DNA of 64,000 nt from Suilimivivens sp009774465 (GCA_947382645.1 CANDAE010000018.1:9432-73431), one strand, 5' to 3'; shown: positions 34,805 to 44,294, counted from the stretch's first letter. The notes: a model not told the origin generated them from the sequence alone. Made by a program: numbers and translations.

Positions 34805-35836
34805 TTATGTCTTTTTCCTGTATAATTCATCTAACTGGTGAGTAATTGTCTTTAAGGTTCCAACCACCTTATCATAATCCATCCGCTTGGGACCAATAAT
34901 TCCTATTGTTCCTCTCATCCCCTCACCTAATTCATAAGTGGCAGTAACAACACTGCAGTCTTTCATGGTCTGAATCGGCGTTTCATTTCCAATGTATACC
35001 TGAATGCCTGTGCTGCTTTCATCTGCAAGTGTATCCTGTACAAGCTCCGTGAGCATTTGTTTTTCTTCAAATGTATTAATAATATCGCTGGCCTTCTGCT
35101 GATCTGCAAGCTCCGGATATTTAAAAATATTATTTGCTCCGCTGGTATATATCTCCAGATCTTCTTCTGCCTTAATGGACTCTGCTATGGCATCAATCAC
35201 ATCCGCTACAATATCGCTGTGTATGCCGGCCTGCTGCTTCATTGCCGAAATCATGCCTAAATTAATTTCTTCAAGAGCAAGACCGTTTAAATGAGTGTTC
35301 AAAAGAATGTTAAGCTTAAGCAGCGTCTCATCATCAAGGGCCTCTGATACCGGAATAATATTATTCTTGATTACATTACCCTCTACCACTACTACCGCAA
35401 GAATCTGATTCACATCAACCCTGGATAACTGTAAAAACTTGATCTTATTGCTGTGAATCGTGGGTGCGGAAATCATAGTGGCATAATTGGTATTTACAGC
35501 TAAAAGCCTTGCCACCTGCTTAAGAAGATGATCCATTTTATCTTCTTTCTCAAGCATCATTTCCTTAAGCTCTTCCAGCTCTCTGTCCTTTTCCTCCATC
35601 ATGGTGTCCACATAAAGCCGATAGCCTTTATCAGATGGAATTCTTCCGGCTGAAGTGTGGGGCTGTACAATATAACCCATTTCCTCCAAATCTGACATTT
35701 CATTGCGAATCGTTGCGGAACTTAAATTTAAATCCGTATATTTGGAGATTGTTCTGCTGCCAACCGGTTCTCCGCTTTCAAGGTAATTACGGATAATGGC
35801 CTGCAATATTTTAATTTTTCTTTCACTTAACTGCAT
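34805..35836 (-). CDS. hrcA: Heat-inducible transcription repressor HrcA
   Basis: Represses the class I heat-shock genes by binding CIRCE; its folding depends on GroEL in relatives. The 343-residue protein has the N-terminal winged helix (LSERKIKILQAIIRNYLESGEPVGSRTISKY) and the HrcA GAF-like domain with LQLSRVDVNQILAVVV and the C-terminal MRGTIGIIGPKRMDYDKV. A perfect CIRCE lies 47 bases upstream, so the operon autoregulates. ATG at 35836 follows AAAGGA by eight bases; the frame also allows an ATG nine bases earlier. Confidence 0.96.
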   Translation of the reverse strand: MQLSERKIKILQAIIRNYLESGEPVGSRTISKYTDLNLSSATIRNEMSDLEEMGYIVQPHTSAGRIPSDKGYRLYVDTMMEEKDRELEELKEMMLEKEDKMDHLLKQVARLLAVNTNYATMISAPTIHSNKIKFLQLSRVDVNQILAVVVVEGNVIKNNIIPVSEALDDETLLKLNILLNTHLNGLALEEINLGMISAMKQQAGIHSDIVADVIDAIAESIKAEEDLEIYTSGANNIFKYPELADQQKASDIINTFEEKQMLTELVQDTLADESSTGIQVYIGNETPIQTMKDCSVVTATYELGEGMRGTIGIIGPKRMDYDKVVGTLKTITHQLDELYRKKT

Positions 35837-35882
35837 CTCCACCATCCTTTCCGCCTGTCAGCATCAAATGTGACTGCTGTTG

Positions 35883-35909
35883 TTAGCACTCACGCAGGTG
35901 GAGTGCTAA
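35883..35909 (-). promoter_or_regulatory. CIRCE operator of the hrcA operon
   Basis: A perfect TTAGCACTC-N9-GAGTGCTAA inverted repeat, the HrcA binding site, placed between the predicted promoter and hrcA. Confidence 0.97.
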
Positions 35910-35923
35910 CACCTTCTTAACCT

Positions 35924-35952
35924 AAAATATCACTTACCTTATTTATTGTCAA
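35924..35952 (-). promoter_or_regulatory. Predicted sigma-A promoter of hrcA-grpE-dnaK-dnaJ
   Basis: Consensus TTGACA (35952-35947), 17-base spacer, TATTTT (35929-35924) on the minus strand. Transcription would start just before or within the CIRCE, the normal position for HrcA repression. Confidence 0.75.
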
Positions 35953-35984
35953 CCTATACTGCATAAAATAATTATTAAATAATT

Positions 35985-36014
35985 ATAAAAAGGATACTGC
36001 CGAAACAGTATCCT
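35985..36014 (-). terminator. Terminator of the DUF6465 gene
   Basis: On the minus strand AGGATACTG, a short loop, CAGTATCCT, then TTTTTATAATT: a perfect 9-bp stem with a good U-run, 28 bases after the stop. It insulates the heat-shock promoter. Confidence 0.88.
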
Positions 36015-36042
36015 TACGCTTGAACAGCTATATTCTTTTTAA

Positions 36043-36486
36043 TTAAATAAAGAAGCTTCCTGTAACATCACCGTTGATAACATAATATGTAGTGTTCTCT
36101 TCCGGCTTAACATAAAGTTCAATGCTCTTAAGATCTTCTTCCTTACCGCCTAAGTCGTATTTCCATACGTCTCTGCAGCTCTTTAATAAATCGTCAGGCG
36201 TATATGATTTACCCCTGAACTGGAAGTTAACAGCTTCAGTTACTACTGTTTTCTTAACTGTTTCCTTCTTGGGCGCTGCTTCTTTCTTAGCTGCTGCTGT
36301 CTTTTTTGCAGGTGCCTTTGCTGCCTTCTTAACAGGCGCTTTCTTTACTTCTGTCTTAACCTCTGCCTTAGGAGCCTCTTTCACTTCTGCCTTAACCTCT
36401 GCTGCCTTAACTTCTACAGGCTTAACCTCTTTAGCAGGTGCTGCCTTAGCAACTGCCTTTGCTGTTTCTTTCTTTGTTACTGCCAT
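36043..36486 (-). CDS. DUF6465 family protein with Lys/Ala-rich N-terminus
   Basis: A 147-residue protein. The first ~85 residues are a low-complexity Lys/Ala/Glu/Val tract with repeated VKxEVK and AAKAPAKK units, like histone-H1-type tails. The C-terminal ~60 residues form a small folded domain (VNFQFRGKSYTPDDLL...KSIELYVKPEENTTYYVING) typical of DUF6465 in Clostridia. Function unknown; the basic tail could bind nucleic acid (inference). GAAAGGAG lies upstream of the ATG. It has its own terminator. Confidence 0.82.
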   Translation of the reverse strand: MAVTKKETAKAVAKAAPAKEVKPVEVKAAEVKAEVKEAPKAEVKTEVKKAPVKKAAKAPAKKTAAAKKEAAPKKETVKKTVVTEAVNFQFRGKSYTPDDLLKSCRDVWKYDLGGKEEDLKSIELYVKPEENTTYYVINGDVTGSFFI

Positions 36487-36623
36487 GATGCAAACTCCTT
36501 TCACCTAGAGAAAAATTCCCTTTTTTTGCACACATATAGATAAATTCATTGTTTCATGGGAAATAGCATACTCCATATTTTCCCTTTTGTCAACTAATTA
36601 CTAAATTTTCGTCACAATTCTAT

Positions 36624-37004
36624 TTACCACAGAACCTTAACATTATACAGTGGTATTGTTCTGTCTTTCGTAATAATTATCAGATTTTCTGCAATAGATT
36701 GTGAAATAATCAATCGGTCAAATGGATCTCCATGAATCATGGGAAGTCGTCCAATTTCGTCAAGGTGAAATGGTTTTATAGGAAGAACATCGAATTGCTC
36801 CCTTTCACAAGTTTGCGCAATCCTGGAAATTGAACTTTTAATTTCCAATTTTCCAATGCTGGACTTAATCGCAATTTCCCACATGGAAACAATACTTACA
36901 CTGATTTTTTCGTCATCATGGTAAATTACGTCTAATGCTCTTTTTGAAAGTTTTTCACTATCATATAAGAAAAATAGCAAAGCGTTTGTGTCCAATAAAT
37001 ACAT
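36624..37004 (-). CDS. PIN-domain toxin (VapC-type ribonuclease)
   Basis: A 126-residue PIN nuclease. The acidic active site is visible: Asp5 in YLLDTNALL, Glu in SMWEIAIKSS near residue 43, Asp in HGDPFDRLI near residue 94 and Asp in ITKDRTIPLY near residue 113. VapC toxins usually cut tRNA or rRNA. The ATG overlaps the stop of the partner gene (TAATG) and follows AAGGAG, typical of a toxin-antitoxin operon. The target is unknown. Confidence 0.88.
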   Translation of the reverse strand: MYLLDTNALLFFLYDSEKLSKRALDVIYHDDEKISVSIVSMWEIAIKSSIGKLEIKSSISRIAQTCEREQFDVLPIKPFHLDEIGRLPMIHGDPFDRLIISQSIAENLIIITKDRTIPLYNVKVLW

Positions 37005-37234
37005 TATATATACTCCTTAAAGCATTCTGGTGTTTCGTCAAAATCCTCTGCAATCGAAATAAATTCATCTGCTAATGGATTTACCGATCTATGAAATGTA
37101 ATGTCATTACGCATGGAATGCTTTGCCTGTTCCTTTTTCGATGCATATTTCAAAAATCTCATAAATTCAATTACCTGCTCTATCATATCTTCGGGAAGGT
37201 CTTTCGCTTCTTTAACCAATGTATCATACGCCAT
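37004..37234 (-). CDS. Antitoxin of the PIN toxin pair (DUF2281-like)
   Basis: A 76-residue acidic protein (MAYDTLVKEAKDLPEDMIEQVIEFMRFLKYA) of the DUF2281 type commonly paired with PIN toxins. The N-terminal half likely folds and binds DNA or dimerises; the C-terminal acidic tail (EFISIAEDFDETPECFKEYI) would block the toxin. ATG at 37234 follows GAAAGGA. The upstream 220 bases are AT-rich and hold no other gene. Confidence 0.8.
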   Translation of the reverse strand: MAYDTLVKEAKDLPEDMIEQVIEFMRFLKYASKKEQAKHSMRNDITFHRSVNPLADEFISIAEDFDETPECFKEYI

Positions 37235-37455
37235 AAAAACAAATCCTTTCATCCATATTTGTATTTATATTTATTGAACTGCTAATATTCAATCATGATA
37301 TACAACAATTTAAGTCGTACACAAAATATATTTTTGCCATTTTATAATTCTATACAATTTTAACTAAAGTATAACAAACGAACTCTGGAAAAACAATAAA
37401 TTTGTAATTCTTCATAAAATTTCCCAGAATATCAGGTGTGCCAATGATACACTCT

Positions 37456-38310
37456 TTAAATCCCCTTCAATCCAAAATATGCCAGCACAACAATTCCCAA
37501 TACAATACGGTACCAGCCAAATACTTTGAAGTCGTGTTTTTTGATGTAGCCCATCAGGAATCGGATTACTATAATAGATACAATAAATGCTGACGCCATG
37601 CCTGCAAGCAGAATCGTAAGCTCATTTCCTGAAAATGCAAATCCGAATTTAACCAGTTTTAAAAGGCTTGCCCCGAACATTACGGGGATTGCCAGGAAAA
37701 AGGTGAATTCTGCCGCTACTGTCCTTGATACTCCGATTAAGAGTGCCCCTAAAATGGTTGCTCCTGAACGTGAGGTTCCCGGAAAAATGGCGGCAATTAA
37801 TTGGAAGAATCCAATGATTAAGGCTGTCTGATAAGTAATTTCAGACAGAGAATTGATTTTGGGGCGGGTGTTCTTATTGTGATTTTCGATCATAATAAAA
37901 CCGATACCGAAAACAATCAGGGCAATTGCAACGCATACGCCATTGTAGAAAAGACTTTCAAAATATTCGTCAAAGAAAAGCCCCACCACTGCCGCCGGTA
38001 TGCAGGCAATTACAATTTTAAACCACATAATCCAAATGTCTTTTTTGCACCAGGAAAGAAATCCGGTTTTCTTAACAGGACAGGAATTGTTCTTTTTTCC
38101 AAATGGCCATATCTTATTCCAGAACAATACTACAACTGCAAGGATTGCACCAAGCTGTACCACCACAAGGAACATGCCCCAAAAGTCCTGCTCAACATCC
38201 ATCTTTACAAATTCATCCAGCAGAATCATGTGGCCGGTACTACTGATGGGAAGCCACTCCGTAATTCCCTCCACAATACCAAACAGTATCGATTTTAAGA
38301 TTTCAATCAT
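37456..38310 (-). CDS. uppP: Undecaprenyl-diphosphatase UppP (BacA family)
   Basis: Integral membrane phosphatase that recycles undecaprenyl pyrophosphate to the monophosphate carrier for peptidoglycan synthesis; it also gives bacitracin tolerance. The 284-residue protein has the two BacA signatures, GIVEGITEWLPISSTGHMIL near residue 10 and PGTSRSGATILGALLIG near residue 170 (catalytic Ser/Arg), with about eight spans. ATG at 38310 is one base after the patatin stop, and GGAGG sits nine bases before it; the ATG at 38319 has no spacing to that site. Probably translationally coupled to the patatin gene. Confidence 0.95.
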   Translation of the reverse strand: MIEILKSILFGIVEGITEWLPISSTGHMILLDEFVKMDVEQDFWGMFLVVVQLGAILAVVVLFWNKIWPFGKKNNSCPVKKTGFLSWCKKDIWIMWFKIVIACIPAAVVGLFFDEYFESLFYNGVCVAIALIVFGIGFIMIENHNKNTRPKINSLSEITYQTALIIGFFQLIAAIFPGTSRSGATILGALLIGVSRTVAAEFTFFLAIPVMFGASLLKLVKFGFAFSGNELTILLAGMASAFIVSIIVIRFLMGYIKKHDFKVFGWYRIVLGIVVLAYFGLKGI

Positions 38311-38311
38311 T

Positions 38312-39163
38312 TCATTCATCCTCCAAAAACTTCATTAAATCTTCATAGCGCTCTTTTGCTTCCTGATATCCTTCCTCGTAAAGAGCCTTTAATTTTACCC
38401 TGTCCTTTTCAATCCTCCCTACCTCACTTGCCTTCCTGGGCTGAATTAAAAAGGTACTGCCCTTTTTTACCTGTTCCTCAATAAAATCAAGCGTCTCATT
38501 GTACGCAGTATGACGGTTTTTCATCAATTCATACACTTTAGGATATTTTCTGTAACGCAACTTAATCAGGGATGTCATGGAAGAGGGCTTTCTCCGGTAG
38601 CCCACTTCCTTTGTCATAATCACCACATTTTTACGATTTCCGTCTTTTATGGATTGACGCAAAGGAATGGCGTCGGAAATTCCTCCATCCAGATAAAGCT
38701 TTCCCTGAAAACTTACATTACGGGATACCAAAGGCAGGGAAGCGGAAGCCCTGACAGCGTCAATTTCATTTTTCATGTCCTTAACAGGTATATATTCCGG
38801 CTGACCTGATTCTATGTTTGTAACTACACTGTAAAAGGTTCCCTGATACTTCTCATAAGTCTCATAATCATAAGGGTACAGCTCATCGGGAATTTTACGG
38901 TAGCACATATCCGCACCAAACAAATCTCCCGTTTTTATAAGACTGTAAAGGCTGCAATAGTTTTTGTCCTCCAGATAGTCCACTGTCACATGATAGGCTC
39001 TTCCTCTTTGTCCGGATAAAAAGCTGCAGAGACTGCATGCTCCTGCGGAAACGCCATAGCAGGAAGAAAACATAATGCCTTTATCCAGAAAAAAATCCAG
39101 CACGCCGGAAGTATACACGCCTTTAAATCCGCCGCCTTCCAATACCAGCCCTGCCTGAAACAT
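38312..39163 (-). CDS. Patatin-like phospholipase
   Basis: A 283-residue cytoplasmic lipid acyl hydrolase. It has the oxyanion loop LEGGGFKGVYTSGV, the nucleophile motif GVSAGA near residue 37, and the catalytic Asp in LDGGISDAIP near residue 155. It resembles the YjjU/YlbK-type bacterial patatins; natural substrate unknown. The ATG at 39163 is eight bases after a GAAAGAAG site; an ATG six bases earlier is the alternative. Tightly packed between an aminotransferase (14 bases) and uppP (1 base), so it may take part in membrane lipid turnover. Confidence 0.88.
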   Translation of the reverse strand: MFQAGLVLEGGGFKGVYTSGVLDFFLDKGIMFSSCYGVSAGACSLCSFLSGQRGRAYHVTVDYLEDKNYCSLYSLIKTGDLFGADMCYRKIPDELYPYDYETYEKYQGTFYSVVTNIESGQPEYIPVKDMKNEIDAVRASASLPLVSRNVSFQGKLYLDGGISDAIPLRQSIKDGNRKNVVIMTKEVGYRRKPSSMTSLIKLRYRKYPKVYELMKNRHTAYNETLDFIEEQVKKGSTFLIQPRKASEVGRIEKDRVKLKALYEEGYQEAKERYEDLMKFLEDE

Positions 39164-39177
39164 ATTCATCACTTCTT

Positions 39178-40362
39178 TCAATAATTTTCTTTCACAAATC
39201 TACGCAAAGCATAAAGAGACCGCTCTACCTTCTCTGTGTCTATACAGTACGCCATCCTGAAATACCCCTGTACTCCAAAGCTGTCGGAGGGAACCAGAAT
39301 CAGATCATATTTCAGTGCCTTTTGGCAAAAGATTTCCGCATCTTCTTCTAATGCTTTGGGAAAAATATAAAAAGTTCCGCCAGGCTTTACACAGGTAAAT
39401 CCCAGTTCCTTAAGCTCCTGGTATAAAAGATTCCTGTTGGTTTCATAAACTGACATATCCGAGGTTTCATCCAGCACCTCAGATACTGCTAATTGAATAA
39501 TGGAAGGAGGGCAGTTATGTCCGATTCCCCTCGAAATCTGCCCGCATATGGCGCTTATAAGCTCTGCATCCCGGCATCTGGGATTTACTGCCACATATCC
39601 AATTCTTTCTCCCGGCAAAGACAGGGATTTGGAATAGGAATAGCAGGATAAGGTATTATCATAAAATCCGGATACATAAGGCGCATCCACTCCTTCAAAT
39701 ATAATTTCCCTGTAAGGCTCATCAGAAATCAGGAAAATGTCATGCCCATATTCTTCCTGCCTGCGCAGAAGAATTTCCGCCAGTTTCTTAAGCGTTTGAC
39801 TGCTGTAAACTGCTCCGGAAGGGTTGTTGGGCGTATTAATCAACACTGCTGCCGTTTTTTCATCCAGCATTTCCTCAAATCGCTTAAAATTAATCTGAAA
39901 ATTCTCTGTGTCTGCAGGCACTGCTTTCAGCTTTGCTCCTGTCATATTAACATAAAAATTGTATTCCGGAAAGTAAGGTGCAAAGGTAAGCACCTCATCC
40001 CCCGGCTTTGTGACGCAGCGTATGGCATGAGCTAAAGCTCCTGCCGCCCCTGTTGTGGGAAAAATATGGTTTCCGGTATAATTCATGCCGAACCTCTTAT
40101 TTAAAGACTGTGCAATTTTATCTTTTACAGATGCAATGCCAAGGCTGGGGCTGTAGCCATGCAGCTCCATAGAGCTTTTTGTCTTTAAAAGTTCTATCAT
40201 CACCTCTGTAAACTTTTCAGGAACCGGAACGGAAGGATTTCCAAGACTATAATCAAATACATTTTCATAGCCAATTTCCTTTCCTCTTGCCGCCGCTGCC
40301 TCAGACAGCTTCCTGATTACAGATTTCCCTTCCAGCATTTTCTTATACTGTTCATTAATCAT
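39178..40362 (-). CDS. PLP-dependent class I/II aminotransferase
   Basis: A 394-residue fold-type I aminotransferase. Motifs: NPSVPVPEKF near the N-terminus, NTPNNPSGAVYS near residue 175, and the PLP lysine in SYSKSLSLPGERIGY near residue 238, with a C-terminal FRMAYC Arg. It is related to aspartate/aromatic aminotransferases of Clostridia; the substrate cannot be assigned. AGGAG precedes the ATG. It lies 53 bases after the CNB-domain gene in the same run. Confidence 0.85.
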   Translation of the reverse strand: MINEQYKKMLEGKSVIRKLSEAAAARGKEIGYENVFDYSLGNPSVPVPEKFTEVMIELLKTKSSMELHGYSPSLGIASVKDKIAQSLNKRFGMNYTGNHIFPTTGAAGALAHAIRCVTKPGDEVLTFAPYFPEYNFYVNMTGAKLKAVPADTENFQINFKRFEEMLDEKTAAVLINTPNNPSGAVYSSQTLKKLAEILLRRQEEYGHDIFLISDEPYREIIFEGVDAPYVSGFYDNTLSCYSYSKSLSLPGERIGYVAVNPRCRDAELISAICGQISRGIGHNCPPSIIQLAVSEVLDETSDMSVYETNRNLLYQELKELGFTCVKPGGTFYIFPKALEEDAEIFCQKALKYDLILVPSDSFGVQGYFRMAYCIDTEKVERSLYALRRFVKENY

Positions 40363-40415
40363 GTGTTTTTCTCCTGACAATAAATAAATTCCATTTCACA
40401 AAATTTTCTGCAGCT

Positions 40416-42707
40416 TTACAAATATAAAAACTGCTTTTCCTTCTCAATTTCCCCAGGGATGGACTTGCCTGAAGCAGTCAGCTTCTGACACAGGTTATCC
40501 ATGCGGTGTCTTTTCTGCTCCATATGGAAATCATATCTTTCCAAAAGCTCCCGGTACATGGGGTTTGCCTTTAATTTTTCACGAATATTCAGTGGAAAGG
40601 TACAGTAAGTGAGCATAATATTTCTTGCAACTTTATTCAGCCTTGGCGCGCCATTGCTCTCGTACAGAACCCACAAAACATAATCCATAATAAACATTTC
40701 CTTGAAGCTGTTTTTTGTGCGTCCCATATCTGTCCTTATTTTATCCTTTGCATCCGGGGAAAGATCCGGATTTTTCCGATAAAATTGAATATAATCAAAA
40801 TATTCGCTGGTGAGAGAGCGTTCTGAAACATCATTCCATCTGCCTCCCTGTATCCGTTTGCACATCTCCCAGCGGAACTCTCCGGTAAGCCTTATCATAA
40901 TAAGCGCCATATCCTCCATCTGGAAAATGGAGCTCATCATTCTTGCAGGCGTGTTCCGTCGTTTCCCTTCAATTTCCTGCCACATGGCTCCTCTGGTACC
41001 TACATTGGGCATCAAAATTATATCAGGAAGCACCTCTACATTGATAAACTCCTTCACCACCCCCTGCTCCGGATTTGTAAAGAGAGTTTCTCTGTAGTAA
41101 GCCTTATAATCTTTTTCCCTGATACCATTCAGAATTTTTTTCAACATATCCTTTGAGACCAGTGTGGTGCTTAAATCTTTCATTACATTATGCTCTGAAA
41201 ATACCGGACAGAACGTGCTGATCCTTCCAAAAGTCATCTTATTGACGGAAGGAAATACATTTTCAAGCTCATACTTTACCTTTCCGGCAGCATCTTTTAA
41301 AAGTTCCTTTTCCTGCTCTTTGGAAATATTTCCCATACGCTTTTCTTCGTGTAAGTATGCGGCATAATCCAGGTCAAACTCATTCCTGCAGGGCTCCTTA
41401 CGTCCTTCATAAACAGCTATAAGCCACTCGTAAAAGGAATAAACACCTTCTTTGGGTGATGTGGGAAGCTGATCTGCAATCTGGTACAGATAAACCGCAT
41501 TTTGCATTCCTGCCAGCTCTTCATCCACATATCCAAAATGAAACAGCATTTTTACCACTTTAGGAATCTCTTTATCATGAATACTTTTCATGAAAGCGGC
41601 AGTATAAACCTGATAAAACTCTTTTGTAATCTGGCGCCGCAATTCTCTTTCTTTATCTTCCGTTCCATTTTTATTGATGGTATTTTTATATTTTTCTATA
41701 TTTTTTCTAAAAGAAGCCTCCAGTTTCCCTTCACATTCCGCATAAGATAAAATTTTATCCAGTGAGCCTTTCAGCTGTGTATTTATTAATTCATCCTCTT
41801 TATTTTCCGTATCCGTATCAGAATCCGTCCGGGTGCACCGACTTTCAAGTTCAAAAAGCCTTTTTTCAACATTTTCCTTACGTTTTAAATAAGTATCCGT
41901 GTTTCCAAGTCCCTGACTTTCAAGCTGCATCAGAATGTCATTGACAGTTCTTCGAATAGCAAAAACTTTATCTCCCTCCAGTCCGTCTTTAAGTATCGCT
42001 TTTCCATAAAGAGAAAGAAGCAGTTCCAGTAAATCCAGTCCCTTTTCATTCATGAGAATCTTGCAGACATCCTCCTTGTATTCCTGTATCTGTCTGCAAA
42101 GAAGGACAAGATGATGAATGTCCTGGCTGGCTCTGAACAAAAAGCCGCATACAAAATCATTGTTTGTCTTATCGCTGTCCCAGGCAGCCATCATAAGTTC
42201 TAAAGCATTATAATATCCTTCTATCCATGAAGGCACATCTTCTTCCAAAGCAAGACCGGCAAGTTCCTCGTACCCTGTGGGAAGTCCGGGTGAAATATGA
42301 TACTCCTCACACAGCCTTTCATAATCCTCATAACTGCTTACCACATAATCATAAAGGCTTGCGCTTTCCACCTTAAGGAGCTTATACTGTCCCATCACTG
42401 CGCTGAACTGTCTTAAAGAGGAAGATTGAAAATAGCGTACGGAGTCTCTGCTTTCTTCAAAAATCTGAGAAAATTTTTCCTTGTGAAAAGGATATGCGAT
42501 TGTGGCAGTTTTTTCCTCCGCCCTGTATTCCATATACGCTTCATCACAATCTATTTCACCCACTCCGGCCACATCACCGCTGTGCAAAACATGCCTTCCC
42601 CCCGGATGGCTGACGCTGACCGAACCTTTAATAATCAAATATAAGGCGTCTATCTTCTGCCCACTTTCAAATATTGCTTCACCCTGCAAAATTTCCTTTG
42701 TAACCAT
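40416..42707 (-). CDS. Large CNB-domain protein of unknown function
   Basis: A 763-residue soluble protein. The first ~100 residues read as a cyclic-nucleotide-binding domain (ILQGEAIFESGQKIDALYLIIKGSVSV, HSGDVAGVGEID), but in the phosphate cassette the usual Arg before the small residues is replaced (EKTATIAYP), so cAMP binding is doubtful. There is no helix-turn-helix or kinase motif. The middle (about 265-370) is Lys/Glu-rich and may form coiled coil; the C-terminal ~400 residues are unfamiliar and Met/aromatic rich. It starts 21 bases after glpK and is followed closely by an aminotransferase, so it belongs to the glycerol operon run. A sensor or scaffold role is a guess. Confidence 0.8.
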   Translation of the reverse strand: MVTKEILQGEAIFESGQKIDALYLIIKGSVSVSHPGGRHVLHSGDVAGVGEIDCDEAYMEYRAEEKTATIAYPFHKEKFSQIFEESRDSVRYFQSSSLRQFSAVMGQYKLLKVESASLYDYVVSSYEDYERLCEEYHISPGLPTGYEELAGLALEEDVPSWIEGYYNALELMMAAWDSDKTNNDFVCGFLFRASQDIHHLVLLCRQIQEYKEDVCKILMNEKGLDLLELLLSLYGKAILKDGLEGDKVFAIRRTVNDILMQLESQGLGNTDTYLKRKENVEKRLFELESRCTRTDSDTDTENKEDELINTQLKGSLDKILSYAECEGKLEASFRKNIEKYKNTINKNGTEDKERELRRQITKEFYQVYTAAFMKSIHDKEIPKVVKMLFHFGYVDEELAGMQNAVYLYQIADQLPTSPKEGVYSFYEWLIAVYEGRKEPCRNEFDLDYAAYLHEEKRMGNISKEQEKELLKDAAGKVKYELENVFPSVNKMTFGRISTFCPVFSEHNVMKDLSTTLVSKDMLKKILNGIREKDYKAYYRETLFTNPEQGVVKEFINVEVLPDIILMPNVGTRGAMWQEIEGKRRNTPARMMSSIFQMEDMALIMIRLTGEFRWEMCKRIQGGRWNDVSERSLTSEYFDYIQFYRKNPDLSPDAKDKIRTDMGRTKNSFKEMFIMDYVLWVLYESNGAPRLNKVARNIMLTYCTFPLNIREKLKANPMYRELLERYDFHMEQKRHRMDNLCQKLTASGKSIPGEIEKEKQFLYL

Positions 42708-42728
42708 ATCCTTCTCCCATCTTTTGTT

Positions 42729-44237
42729 TTAAAGCCTTTCACTTTCATCTTCCGCCCAGGCAAGAGCACAGCGGACAGCCTTTTTCCATCCTCTTAAAAG
42801 CGCTTTCCTGCTCTCTTCCGGCATTTCGTGCACAAACTCTTTTTCAAGCTGCCAGTTTTCACGAATTTCCTCCCGGCTCTTCCAATAACCCGCCGCAAGC
42901 CCTGCCAAATATGCCGCTCCTAATGCAGTTGTTTCAATGCATTCCGGCCGGTAAACTCTGGCCCCTAAAATATCCGCCTGAAACTGCATCAGGAAATTAT
43001 TGGCGCTGGCGCCGCCATCCACCTTAAGCCCTGCTATGGATACTTCCGCATCCTCTTCCATTGCCTTTAGCACATCATAGGTCTGATAAGCAATAGATTC
43101 AAGGGCTGCTCTGATAAAATGTTCCTTCTCGCAGCCTCTGGTAATTCCTACAATGGTTCCTCTTGCATAAGGGTTCCAATAGGGGGCTCCCATTCCTGCA
43201 AAGGCCGGAACCACATAAACGCCTGTTGTGTCCTGTACCTTATCGGTATATTCTTCGGTCTGCGGTGCACTTTTTATCATTCTCATACCGTCTCTGAGCC
43301 ACTGCACTGCCGCACCGCCTACAAATACGCTTCCTTCCAGAGCATACTCCACCTGGTCATCGCAGCTTGCAGCAATGGTTGTAATCAGCCCGTTTCTTGA
43401 AGTAATTGCTTCCTTTCCGGTATTCATTAAAAGGAAGCACCCTGTTCCATAGGTATTTTTCACCTGTCCTTTTGAAAAGCAGCATTGCCCAAACAGCGCA
43501 GCCTGCTGGTCGCCTGCAATTCCTGCAATTGGAATCCTGCCGCCTAAAACCGTATTTTCCGTATATCCATAAATACAGCTTGAGGGTTTCACTTCCGGAA
43601 GCATACTTTTCGGAATATCAAACAGCTTTAAAAGCTCCTCATCCCAGCAGAGCCTGTGAATATCATAAAGCATGGTCCGGGATGCGTTGGTGTAATCTGT
43701 TACATGAACTTCTCCCCTGGTCAGATTATAAATCAGCCAGCTGTCCACAGTTCCAAAAAGAAGTTCTCCTTTCTGTGCTTTTTCTCTTGCATCCGGCACA
43801 TTTTCCAGAATCCATGCAATTTTAGTTGCACTGAAATATGCATCCGGTACAAGCCCTGTTTTTTCCCGAATCATATCCCCATAACCGGCTGCAGAAAGGG
43901 CGTCAATTTTGTCCGCTGTTCGTCTGCACTGCCAGACAATGGCATTATAAACAGGCTCTCCTGTCATTTTATCCCATACAATTGTGGTTTCCCTTTGGTT
44001 GGTAATTCCAATTGCTGCAATATCCTCCGGAGAAGCTCCTGCCATAGCCATAGCTTCTGTCGTCACCGCAAGCTGTGAAGACCAGATTTCCTTAGGGTTA
44101 TGTTCCACCCACCCCGGCCTTGGATATATCTGGCCAAACTCCTTCTGTGCCATACTTAAAATCTCACCCTGTTTGTTAAAAAGAATGCATCTGGAACTGG
44201 TGGTTCCCTGATCTAATGCCATTACATATTTGCTCAT
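42729..44237 (-). CDS. glpK: Glycerol kinase
   Basis: Phosphorylates glycerol to sn-glycerol 3-phosphate with ATP (cytoplasm, FGGY family). The 502-residue protein has ALDQGTTSSRCILF at the N-terminus, the FGGY signatures YFSATKIAWILENV and KVDGGASANNFLMQFQADILG, plus NQRETTIVWD. A His that EI/HPr phosphorylates in Firmicute GlpK would lie near YNLTRGEVHVTDYTNASRTML (residue 165-190); His is present there. Start at 44237 follows GGGGG by six bases. Third gene of the glycerol operon. Confidence 0.97.
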   Translation of the reverse strand: MSKYVMALDQGTTSSRCILFNKQGEILSMAQKEFGQIYPRPGWVEHNPKEIWSSQLAVTTEAMAMAGASPEDIAAIGITNQRETTIVWDKMTGEPVYNAIVWQCRRTADKIDALSAAGYGDMIREKTGLVPDAYFSATKIAWILENVPDAREKAQKGELLFGTVDSWLIYNLTRGEVHVTDYTNASRTMLYDIHRLCWDEELLKLFDIPKSMLPEVKPSSCIYGYTENTVLGGRIPIAGIAGDQQAALFGQCCFSKGQVKNTYGTGCFLLMNTGKEAITSRNGLITTIAASCDDQVEYALEGSVFVGGAAVQWLRDGMRMIKSAPQTEEYTDKVQDTTGVYVVPAFAGMGAPYWNPYARGTIVGITRGCEKEHFIRAALESIAYQTYDVLKAMEEDAEVSIAGLKVDGGASANNFLMQFQADILGARVYRPECIETTALGAAYLAGLAAGYWKSREEIRENWQLEKEFVHEMPEESRKALLRGWKKAVRCALAWAEDESERL

Positions 44238-44294
44238 ACCCATCCCCCTGTTTTTCTTTTTGTTATTATCTCTTCGGTTCCTGCCTCTGTCTGG

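Noticed and set aside
36055..36486. Sequence repeats in the Lys/Ala-rich region as a possible CRISPR or satellite
   Set aside because: The repeats are short, imperfect and in frame with the DUF6465 protein; there are no spacers.
37235..37455. A possible promoter-less small gene or RNA in the AT-rich gap beside the toxin-antitoxin pair
   Set aside because: No frame with a ribosome site, no stable hairpin and no recognisable RNA motif; it most likely holds only the toxin-antitoxin promoter.
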